64,000 nucleotides of DNA from Streptomyces iranensis (lineage in GTDB: Bacteria > Actinomycetota > Actinomycetes > Streptomycetales > Streptomycetaceae), in the NCBI RefSeq assembly GCF_017874715.1, contig NZ_JAGGLR010000007.1:372001-436000 (forward strand). The letters are read 5' to 3'. The translations under genes were made by a program, and so were the position numbers. The number at the start of each line of letters is the position of its first letter. Position 1 is the first letter of the stretch. Positions 57,467-64,000 of this stretch are shown in pieces. The notes below the pieces were generated by a model. The model saw only the letters and a list, made by a program, of their open reading frames with translations. It was not told the DNA's origin and ran no database searches.

Positions 57467-59686
57467 CTACAGCTCCTTGATGCGGATGTCGCGGTACGAG
57501 ATCACATCATCGGTGCTGTGGACCTGGAGACCGATGTACCCGGAGGAGTACCGACGGCCATCCGTGCCGGGGTCGTCCGAGCGCGGCGGGGTGAACTCCT
57601 GGCCGCCGGTGTTCTCGAACTCATTGAGCAGCACACCGTTGCGGTAGATCGAGAAGTGCTGACCGACCACCCGGATCTCATAGTCATTCCAGCTGCCCTT
57701 GGGGGTGACCCCCGCCCCGGCCAGCCCGACCCGGTCGAAACCGTAGACCGATCCGGTCTTGTACATATCGCCGTCCGGGCGGTCGAGGATCTGCACCTCG
57801 TGCCCGTACTTGATGGCGACCCACTCCGGGCGGGACTCCTCGGGGTGGTCATGGACGTACGGGAAGCGCACGAAGACGCCTCCGTTGGCATTGCCCGTCC
57901 CGGGTGCGTCATCGCGGAACTGGAGCTTCAGCGAGTAGTCGTCGAAGGTCCGCTGCGGGAACCACAGCATGCCCATGCCCTCGACCGAGGTGCTGCTGGT
58001 GATGCTGCCGTCGTCATTGAGGCCGAAGGCCCCGCCGCCCACGTGCTGCCACTTGTCGAAGGACTTCTTGGTGCCGTCGAACAGCGGACGGTAGCCCTCG
58101 TCCTGACCGGGCTTGCCGATCCCGGACTGCTTGGCCGCCTTGTTGATCGCCCGGTATTCGCGCTGGTCGACGACGCCGTCGGCGAGCAGCTTGTCGGTCA
58201 CGGAGGTGACGTGCTTGAGGAACAGAGCGTGGGAGGACCAGTCCTTCTCGTCCTCGATCAGCTCGTTGATGGTGCAGCGGCTGCGGGTGATGCGGTTGGG
58301 GACACCGGTGTCCACCATGCCGACGATCACCGTGAGGCGCTCGTCCCACTCCGGACACGCGGGTGCGGGCACCCCGCCGCCCTCGGCCACGGTGAAGGCG
58401 ATCTGGCGGGCCTCGGAGGTGTTGCCCGCCTTGTCGGTGGCGCGGTACGCGACGGTGTGACGGCCCACCCGGTCCACTACCACGGGGGTGGCGTAGGCGA
58501 GGTACGGACCGCTGTCCAGGGAGTACTCGACCTTCTCCACCCCGGAGTCGTCGTCCGCGGCGGTGAGCGTGACCTTGGCGCTGCCCACATAGGCGCCGTC
58601 GGAGTTCTTGGTGCCGTCGACCTGCGCGGAGGTCGACGGGGGGATGGTGTCCTCGGCCGGCGGGACCACCACCGTGAAGTCCACCGACTTCACCTCCGAC
58701 ACGTTCCCCGCCTTGTCCGCCGCCCGGAAGCGCACCGTGTGCGCACCCGCGTCATGGACCATCACCGGACCGGTGTAGGGCTGGAACTCCCCCTGGCCCA
58801 GGGCGTAGTCGATCCGGTTGACCCCGGAGCCGGTGTCGGAGGCGGTGACGGTCACGGTGGCCATCCCGATGTACGCACCGGACGGGTCCTTCTCACCGGA
58901 GACCGTGGCGGAGGTCTCCGGCGGTGTGGAGTCGTCCGTCGGCGGCGCCACCACGGTGAAGTCCACCGACTTCACCTCCGACACGTTCCCCGCCTTGTCC
59001 ACGGCCCGGTAGCGGATGGTGTGCTGCCCGACCTGGTGGACCATCACCGGGGCGGTGTACGGCTGGAACGCCCCGTCGCCTTCGGCGAACTCGATCCGGT
59101 CCACGCCGGAGCCCTCGTCGGTGGCGGACACGCTGACGGTGGCCATCCCGATGTACGCGCCGTCCGCGTCTCGATCGCCCTCGACCTTCGCCGAGGCCTC
59201 GGGCGCGGTGGTGTCCTCGCCACCGCCGCCGTCGGTGACCACCAGGATGCCCTGCATCTGGCCATGGCCGGGGATGGTGCAGTGGTAGCGGTAGCGGCCA
59301 GGGCTGAGGGTGACCTCGGCGGTGTGCTTGCCGCCGCTGTCGTCCGAGGGGTTGGCGAGGATGTTCAGCGGGACGTCGTTGTTGTACTCGGGGTCGGAGA
59401 CATCGAAGGTCAGGGTGTGCGGCATCCCCATGGTGTTGCCGGTGGCCGTGCTGTTCTCGAAGACGATGGTGGTCTTCCCGGCGACCGCGGTGGTGGGCGC
59501 CGAGGCGTACTTGGTGATGTCGTCACCCGCGGTCCAGGTGAGGGTCTGCTGGGCGGCCTGCCGGGTGTCGTCCTGGCCGTAGGCCACCGTCGCCGTCGCC
59601 GAGCTCAGCCCGAGGAGCATGAGCAGCGCGGCGAGCAGTGGCAGCCAGGGTCTGATGGGTTTGGGGCGCCTTCGTTTCACGGTCAC
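57467..59686 (-). CDS. Secreted cupredoxin / OmpL47 x3 / DUF1080 protein
   Basis: A 739-aa exported multidomain protein. After a signal (PWLPLLAALLMLLGLSSATATVAYG) comes a plastocyanin-like copper domain (about residues 40-145) with ligands in MPHTLTFDVS and RYHCTIPGHGQMQG. Three OmpL47-type Ig-like repeats of about 93 residues follow (residues 157-440; each has GSGVDRIEF-like and AVDKAGNVSEVKSVDFTV). A linker leads to a C-terminal 3-keto-disaccharide hydrolase/DUF1080 lectin-like domain (PLFDGTKKSFDKWQHVGGGA ... WNDYEIRVVGQHFSIYRNGV). The GTG at 59686 overlaps the upstream sugar-dehydrogenase stop (GTGA), so the two are coupled. Likely extracellular carbohydrate oxidation or binding. Confidence 0.88.
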   Translation of the reverse strand: MTVKRRRPKPIRPWLPLLAALLMLLGLSSATATVAYGQDDTRQAAQQTLTWTAGDDITKYASAPTTAVAGKTTIVFENSTATGNTMGMPHTLTFDVSDPEYNNDVPLNILANPSDDSGGKHTAEVTLSPGRYRYHCTIPGHGQMQGILVVTDGGGGEDTTAPEASAKVEGDRDADGAYIGMATVSVSATDEGSGVDRIEFAEGDGAFQPYTAPVMVHQVGQHTIRYRAVDKAGNVSEVKSVDFTVVAPPTDDSTPPETSATVSGEKDPSGAYIGMATVTVTASDTGSGVNRIDYALGQGEFQPYTGPVMVHDAGAHTVRFRAADKAGNVSEVKSVDFTVVVPPAEDTIPPSTSAQVDGTKNSDGAYVGSAKVTLTAADDDSGVEKVEYSLDSGPYLAYATPVVVDRVGRHTVAYRATDKAGNTSEARQIAFTVAEGGGVPAPACPEWDERLTVIVGMVDTGVPNRITRSRCTINELIEDEKDWSSHALFLKHVTSVTDKLLADGVVDQREYRAINKAAKQSGIGKPGQDEGYRPLFDGTKKSFDKWQHVGGGAFGLNDDGSITSSTSVEGMGMLWFPQRTFDDYSLKLQFRDDAPGTGNANGGVFVRFPYVHDHPEESRPEWVAIKYGHEVQILDRPDGDMYKTGSVYGFDRVGLAGAGVTPKGSWNDYEIRVVGQHFSIYRNGVLLNEFENTGGQEFTPPRSDDPGTDGRRYSSGYIGLQVHSTDDVISYRDIRIKEL
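58674..59000 (-). repeat. 45-bp identical repeats in adjacent OmpL47 domains
   Basis: A 45-base block beginning GTGAAGTCCACCGACTTCAC on the + strand is identical at 58674-58718 and 58956-59000, 282 bases (94 codons) apart, in equivalent places of the first two Ig-like repeats. The identity suggests recent duplication or gene conversion. Confidence 0.85.
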
Positions 59687-62181
59687 TCCGCCTTCCTGGC
59701 CAGATCCTGGGCGAGCGGAGTGGGCTCGCCGCCGGTGTACGTGATGTGCCACAGCGCCGACTTGGAGTCGGAGGTGAAGAAGCCGCGCCCGTAGTCGAGG
59801 ACGTAGAGCGAGCCGTCCGGGGCGAACTTCCAGTCCATGAGGTTGCGGATGCCGTCGGCGCCCACCGGGATGATCTTCTTGAGCGATTCGGCGTGCACCG
59901 GCAGCCCGCCCTTGCCGACGGTCTTCGGGTCGGTCACCACGGCGTGGCGCGGCTGGTCGGCGTCGTAGAAGTCGCCGACGAACCACTTGCCGTCCCAGTA
60001 CTGGGGCCATTTGGTGGTGGAGTCGCTGGTGGCGTCATAGCGGTAGACCGGGCCGTTCATGGTGGCCTGGCCGCCGCCCTTGAGCCACGGCAGCAGGTAC
60101 TTGGCCTCCGACGTCTTGTAGCTGGGGATGCCGTTCGCGTCCCGCGGGTAGTCGGGGGCGCCGCCCTGGGGCGAGTACCAGATGGTGTTCCCGGTGATGG
60201 GCGGCAGGTTCACCAGACCGTCGTTGTTGGGCGACTCGTTCTTGGGGTGGTCGCAGTCGTACCAGCCCAGCGGTTTGCTGGGGTCGGGCAGATTGCGGTC
60301 CCGGTAGGGCTGCTTGTTGCCCATGCAGTACGGCCAGCCGTGGTTGCCCGCCTTGGTGATGGCGGCGAAGGTGTCGTACTTGGCCGGGCCCCAGGTGGTG
60401 CTGGGCTCGCCCGCGTCCGGGCCGACCCAGCCCGCGTAGAGGATGTCGGTCTTCTGGTCCACGAAGATCCGGGCCGGGTTGCGCACCCCCATCACATAGA
60501 TCTCGCCACGGGTCTTCCCGCCGCCCTCGTCGGGCTCCTTGCCGGTGAAGAGATTGCCCTCGGGGAGGGTGTAAGTGCCGTCGTCCTCGGGGTGGATCCG
60601 CAGGATCTTGCCGTTGAGGTTGTGGGTGTTGCCCGCGGTGCGGCGGGCGTCGGAGAAGGAGACGCCCTTGTAGTTCGGCTGTGGGTTGTTGCCCGAGTAA
60701 CCGTCGCTGAACTGGGAGGAGTTGTTGTCCCCGGTGGCGATGTAGAGGTTGCCCTTGGAGTCCCAGGACATCCCGCCGCCCGCGTGGCAGCAGCTGTGGA
60801 TCTGGACCGGCCAGGAGAGCAGGACCTTCTCCGAGCCCAGGTCCAGCTTGTTGGTCTTCAGGTCCAGGGTGAACCGGGAGACGCGGCGCTCGGCCATCTG
60901 GGTGTCCCGGTTGATCCGGGAGTGCGGGGTGTAGTGCAGATACACCCAGCCGTTGGTGAGGAAGTCCGGGTCCAGCTCGATACCGAGCAGCCCCTCCTCG
61001 ACCTTGATCAGCTCATCGCCGCCGCCCTTGTTGCCGAAGACGGTCAGGGCGCCCGCGAGCGTCACCTTGCCGGTGGCCGGGTCGTAGACATGGATCTGGC
61101 CCTGGCCCTTGCCGATGTCCGGGTCGTTCCAGTCGGTGACCACGGGCGCGCTGTTGTCACCGCCGCCCCGGCCGATGTACAGCACCCGGCCGTCCTTGGC
61201 GGTGACGAGGCCGTGCGGCTCGCCGATCTGGTCGGACTGGCCCGGCTGATTGGGCTTGGTGACGCGCTCGGCCTTGTAGTTCGCGTTGATGGTGGCCTTG
61301 CAGTCGGCGCGGGAGAGACGGGTGGTCCACAGCAGCGCGCCGCGCAGATGGGCGCGGAAGTCGGTCTCCTGGAAGGTGGACACCGTGCCGCCCATGCCGG
61401 TGTAGAAGGAGCGGCCGCCGTCGTAGTCACGGCACCAGGAGATCGGGTGGTCCCAGCCGTTGGCGCCCGCGCCCGGCTGGTAGCTGGACTCGCGGACCCG
61501 GGCCACGGTGTGCACCGTGCCGGAGGGGTTGTCCTTCCAGTTGGTCCAGGTGTCGGTGCGCTTCCACTCCAGCGGCAGCTCCTTGGTGGCCGGGTGGACG
61601 CGGTCGCCGACCTCCACCACGGCCCGCTGGGCGTTGGCCGGGGAAGTGGTGGCCGGGCGGGCACCGATCAGCCCGCCGAACCAGTCGGAGTACGGCTCGT
61701 TGCGGGCCGCGTCATGGATGCCGAGGAAGCCGCCGCCCGCCTCCATGTACGCCTCGAGCCCCGCCTCCTGATCGGGGTCGAGCACATCGCCGGAACCGGT
61801 CAGGAAGACCACGGCGTTGTACTTGCCCAGCCGGGGCTTGGTGAAGACCGAGGCGTCGGCGGTGGCGTCGACGGTGAACCGGGTCGCCGCGGGGCCCTGG
61901 TTGCCGATCCGCTCGATGGCCTCGATGCCCGCGTTCACCGTGTCCGGCTCGTCCCCGGCCGAACCGTGGAACACCAGGACCCGGACGTTGTCACCGCCCG
62001 GCGGCGACGGCAGCGTGAGTGGCGCACGATCCTCGGGCCGGGCGCTGGCGGGGGTCCCGCCGAGCAGGGTCGCGGTGAGGGCGCCGAAGAGCAGTGCCGC
62101 CATCCCCGCGCGTCTCCTTCGCAGCCGACCGGCTGTCAGCCCTCTCCTCTTTGAGGGCATTTGGTACGGTATGTCCCGCAT
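59683..62181 (-). CDS. ThuA / PQQ-dependent sugar dehydrogenase (GSDH) fusion
   Basis: An 832-aa secreted protein. After a signal peptide (MAALLFGALTATLLGGTPASA), residues 62-290 are a ThuA domain (NVRVLVFHGSAGDEPDTVNA ... GGGFLGIHDAARNEPYSDWF). Residues 310-815 are a glucose/sorbosone dehydrogenase beta-propeller (GEPHGLVTAKDGRVLYIGRG, LLGIELDPDFLTNGWVYLHY, GDNNSSQFSDGYSGNNPQPN, NPARIFVDQKTDILYAGWVG, NHGWPYCMGNKQPYRDR). Such fusions are thought to oxidise sugars with PQQ or another quinone. ATG 62181 has GAGGG upstream and is preferred to ATG 62160. It is translationally coupled to the cupredoxin/DUF1080 gene, which could accept electrons through its copper site. Confidence 0.9.
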   Translation of the reverse strand: MRDIPYQMPSKRRGLTAGRLRRRRAGMAALLFGALTATLLGGTPASARPEDRAPLTLPSPPGGDNVRVLVFHGSAGDEPDTVNAGIEAIERIGNQGPAATRFTVDATADASVFTKPRLGKYNAVVFLTGSGDVLDPDQEAGLEAYMEAGGGFLGIHDAARNEPYSDWFGGLIGARPATTSPANAQRAVVEVGDRVHPATKELPLEWKRTDTWTNWKDNPSGTVHTVARVRESSYQPGAGANGWDHPISWCRDYDGGRSFYTGMGGTVSTFQETDFRAHLRGALLWTTRLSRADCKATINANYKAERVTKPNQPGQSDQIGEPHGLVTAKDGRVLYIGRGGGDNSAPVVTDWNDPDIGKGQGQIHVYDPATGKVTLAGALTVFGNKGGGDELIKVEEGLLGIELDPDFLTNGWVYLHYTPHSRINRDTQMAERRVSRFTLDLKTNKLDLGSEKVLLSWPVQIHSCCHAGGGMSWDSKGNLYIATGDNNSSQFSDGYSGNNPQPNYKGVSFSDARRTAGNTHNLNGKILRIHPEDDGTYTLPEGNLFTGKEPDEGGGKTRGEIYVMGVRNPARIFVDQKTDILYAGWVGPDAGEPSTTWGPAKYDTFAAITKAGNHGWPYCMGNKQPYRDRNLPDPSKPLGWYDCDHPKNESPNNDGLVNLPPITGNTIWYSPQGGAPDYPRDANGIPSYKTSEAKYLLPWLKGGGQATMNGPVYRYDATSDSTTKWPQYWDGKWFVGDFYDADQPRHAVVTDPKTVGKGGLPVHAESLKKIIPVGADGIRNLMDWKFAPDGSLYVLDYGRGFFTSDSKSALWHITYTGGEPTPLAQDLARKAE

Positions 62182-62383
62182 TGGTCACCCATCCCTCTCA
62201 CGTACCTATAACACCGCTGAAGGAAGCTAGACGGCTTTTCGCAAGTCGCCAATAGCTATGACCGCAACTCAACGAACTTTGTCCTGAGTGTGGATGAACG
62301 AGGCTCCCCCGGCTACCGTGAAAGCACCCCGGGGCATCTGCGCATCGTCAACGGCAGGGGATCCACAGCGATTTGGGAGAACG

Positions 62384-63388
62384 ATGAGCGACGCACCCGG
62401 CTTCACCTCCAGACGCGGTCTCAGCAGACGGCTCTTCACCGGCGGCGCGGCCGCCGCGGCCGTCGGACCGCTGGCCCTCACCTCCCCCGCCGCCGCGAAG
62501 GCTGCGAAGGCCCCGTCCGGCGGGGTCAGAACGGCGGCCGCGGGCGGCGCGGTCCGCCATCTCAAGCTCTACGCGGAGCAGCTGCCGGACGGATCGATGG
62601 GGTACGGGCTCGAGAAGGGCAAGGCCAGCATCCCCGGTCCGCTGATCGAGCTGACCGAGGGCGACACTCTGCACATCGAGTTCGAGAACACCATGGACGT
62701 CACGGCCAGCCTCCATGTGCACGGCCTGGACTACGACGTCGCCAGCGACGGCACCCAGCTCAACCGCAGCGCCGTGGAGCCCGGCGGCACCCGCACCTAC
62801 ACCTGGCGCACCCACACCCCGGGCAAGCGCGCCGACGGCACCTGGCGGCCGGGCAGCGCGGGCTACTGGCACTACCACGACCACGCGGTGGGCACTCCGC
62901 ACGGCACCGGTGGCCTGCGGAAGGGACTGTACGGACCGGTGGTGGTGCGGCGGGCGGGCGACATCCTGCCGGACAAGCAGTTCACAATCGTCTTCAACGA
63001 CATGACGATCAACAACAAGGCGGGGCATGACGCCCCCGAGTTCCGGGCCACGGTGGGCGATCGCGTCGAGATCATCATGATCACCCACGGCGAGTACTAC
63101 CACACCTTCCATATGCACGGGCACCGGTGGGCGGACAACCGCACCGGGCTGCTGGCGGGCCCGGACGATGTGAGCCGGGTCATCGACAACAAGATCACCG
63201 GGCCCGCCGACTCCTTCGGCTTCCAGGTGATCGCCGGGGAGAACGTCGGCGCGGGCGCCTGGATGTACCACTGCCATGTCCAGAGCCACTCCGACATGGG
63301 CATGGCCGGGCTGTTCCTGGTCGCCAAGGCCGATGGCACCATCCCCGGCTACGACCCGCACCGGCTGTCGGCACACCGCCCGGGGTAG
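62384..63388 (+). CDS. Two-domain small laccase (multicopper oxidase, EpoA/SLAC type)
   Basis: A 334-aa multicopper oxidase. A twin-arginine signal ([20 protein letters not shown]) exports the folded enzyme. Copper motifs are [38 protein letters not shown] and [14 protein letters not shown], the last holding the type 1 Cys and trinuclear His ligands. Length and motif order fit the trimeric two-domain laccases of Streptomyces, which oxidise phenols with oxygen and are linked to lignin breakdown and morphogenesis. ATG 62384 has GGGAGA 6 bases upstream. It is divergent from the ThuA-dehydrogenase gene. Confidence 0.94.
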   Translation: MSDAPGFTSRRGLSRRLFTGGAAAAAVGPLALTSPAAAKAAKAPSGGVRTAAAGGAVRHLKLYAEQLPDGSMGYGLEKGKASIPGPLIELTEGDTLHIEFENTMDVTASLHVHGLDYDVASDGTQLNRSAVEPGGTRTYTWRTHTPGKRADGTWRPGSAGYWHYHDHAVGTPHGTGGLRKGLYGPVVVRRAGDILPDKQFTIVFNDMTINNKAGHDAPEFRATVGDRVEIIMITHGEYYHTFHMHGHRWADNRTGLLAGPDDVSRVIDNKITGPADSFGFQVIAGENVGAGAWMYHCHVQSHSDMGMAGLFLVAKADGTIPGYDPHRLSAHRPG

Positions 63389-63404
63389 CCGCCGGAGCGA
63401 CACG

Positions 63405-63432
63405 ACGGGGCGGGCCGCCGGGCCCGCCCCGT
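63405..63432 (+). terminator. 12-bp stem terminator after laccase
   Basis: ACGGGGCGGGCC pairs perfectly with GGCCCGCCCCGT around GCCG, 16 bases after the laccase stop, followed by TGTCTTGT. It also lies downstream of the convergent protease gene. Confidence 0.85.
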
Positions 63433-63440
63433 TGTCTTGT

Positions 63441-63510
63441 CGCCGTATCGCCGTATCGCCGTATCGCCCGTCAGGCGGTGTGCAGCGCCGTCAGGCGGTG
63501 TGCAGCCGCA
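63441..63510. repeat. 8-bp and 20-bp tandem repeats at the protease 3' end
   Basis: CGCCGTAT occurs three times in a row (63441-63464). It is followed by two near-identical 20-base units starting TCAGGCGGTGTGCAGC (63471-63490 and 63491-63510). The second unit contains the protease stop codon, so the 3' end of the gene was duplicated. Confidence 0.85.
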
Positions 63511-64000
63511 GGCCGTACACCGAAAGGATCTCGTTGACCGGCTGGTACCAGGTCTCGCCGCCGCTGGAGCAGTTGCCCCAGCCGCCCGAGGTCACGCCCT
63601 GGGCCTGGTCGCCGCTGATGAACGAGCCGCCGGAGTCGCCGCCCTCGGCGCACACACTGGTCTTGGTCATCTGGTGCACCGCGCCCTGGCTGTAGTTCAC
63701 CGTCTCGTTCTTGGCCAGGACCGTGCCGCAGTGCCAGTGGGTGGTGGAGCCGGACCGGCAGATGGAGGCGCCGATCGGGGCCTCGGCGGAGCCGCGGACC
63801 AGCTGGTCGGGGACGGTGCCCCAGCCGAGCACCACCGGCACGGTCCACCAGCCGCTGCCGACGCTGACGTAGGCGTAGTCGTTGCCGGGGAAGGAGGAGC
63901 CCTGGAAGTTGCCGATGTACGAGCCGTCCCAGCCGCTGACGGAGCCCCCCGCCTGGCCGCAGTGCCCGGCCGTGACGAAGCCGCCCTGGACCGAGAAGCC
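63491..64000 (-). CDS. Streptogrisin/alpha-lytic-type serine protease, 5' end outside window
   Basis: The last 169 residues of a chymotrypsin-fold S1 protease. The catalytic triad is complete in the visible part: His in GGFVTAGHCGQAG near the window edge, Asp in FPGNDYAYV and Ser in CAEGGDSGGSFISGDQAQG. Disulfide cysteines flank each site, as in Streptomyces griseus proteases. The signal peptide and propeptide lie beyond base 64000. Probably a secreted nutritional protease; subsite specificity cannot be set from this fragment. It is convergent with the laccase. Confidence 0.93.
   Translation of the reverse strand, partial: GFSVQGGFVTAGHCGQAGGSVSGWDGSYIGNFQGSSFPGNDYAYVSVGSGWWTVPVVLGWGTVPDQLVRGSAEAPIGASICRSGSTTHWHCGTVLAKNETVNYSQGAVHQMTKTSVCAEGGDSGGSFISGDQAQGVTSGGWGNCSSGGETWYQPVNEILSVYGLRLHTA

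Noticed and set aside
57386-62154. Long + strand open frames (about 800 codons each) opposite the cupredoxin and dehydrogenase genes
   Set aside because: They mirror real minus-strand genes with clear domains and have no recognisable protein features or ribosome sites.

Overview
The window is high-GC DNA with codon use, Shine-Dalgarno spacing, ATGA start/stop overlaps and gene families typical of Streptomyces or a close relative. The families include an ECF41-like sigma factor, snapalysin, a two-domain laccase, a CebR-type operator, a small streptogrisin-like protease, DUF4232 and DUF1876. It reads as chromosomal-arm sequence, rich in secreted hydrolases, transporters with local DeoR regulators, and accessory cassettes. 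I saw no rRNA, tRNA or CRISPR array.

Layout. 1-7.1 kb: the end of a GH92 alpha-mannosidase, a zinc alcohol dehydrogenase, and a divergent CitMHS-type citrate transporter/LysR pair followed by an overlapping CoA-transferase and CitE-like lyase. 7.2-12 kb: a RibD/DHFR-type reductase, then a scarred accessory island with two XRE regulators, a membrane protein, a transposase remnant and small proteins. The island edges carry 3' fragments of a glycosyltransferase and of the reductase; intact copies of both genes lie in this window. 12-22 kb: a membrane-anchored serine hydrolase, a two-component system around an 18-bp palindrome, the intact glycosyltransferase, a SigJ/ECF41-like sigma factor, a GH9 cellulase with a perfect CebR operator, glutathione peroxidase, a PASTA/DUF3761 protein and a YceI protein.

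22.4-36.5 kb is the most interesting part. After an AcoR/MimR-type regulator come a small membrane protein, a nucleosidase with an effector-associated domain, a VMAP-C protein, a MoxR ATPase, and a 1454-aa vWA/NB-ARC/TPR protein. Facing them are a stand-alone HExxH peptide beta-hydroxylase and, just upstream of it, a 57-aa putative RiPP precursor that is easily missed because of its size. This looks like an FxSxx-COOH/VMAP-type NTP-dependent conflict or signalling cassette with a non-canonical precursor tail. Four of its genes contain rare TTA leucine codons, predicting dependence on the bldA tRNA.

36.8-39.4 kb holds small stress-type genes (LysM, DUF1876, phosphoribosyltransferase, DUF72). 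39.4-46 kb is a sugar-utilisation locus: an ABC importer and PfkB kinase on one strand, a DeoR regulator and GH4 glycosidase on the other. 46.3-51.3 kb is a polyol-type ABC operon (DeoR, binding protein, two permeases, zinc dehydrogenase). 51.4-57.3 kb has an FAD oxidoreductase, an HpcH/HpaI aldolase divergent from a third DeoR regulator, snapalysin and RecQ. 57.4-64 kb is a secreted oxidative set: a cupredoxin/OmpL47/DUF1080 protein translationally coupled to a ThuA-PQQ sugar dehydrogenase, a small laccase, and a truncated S1 protease at the window edge.
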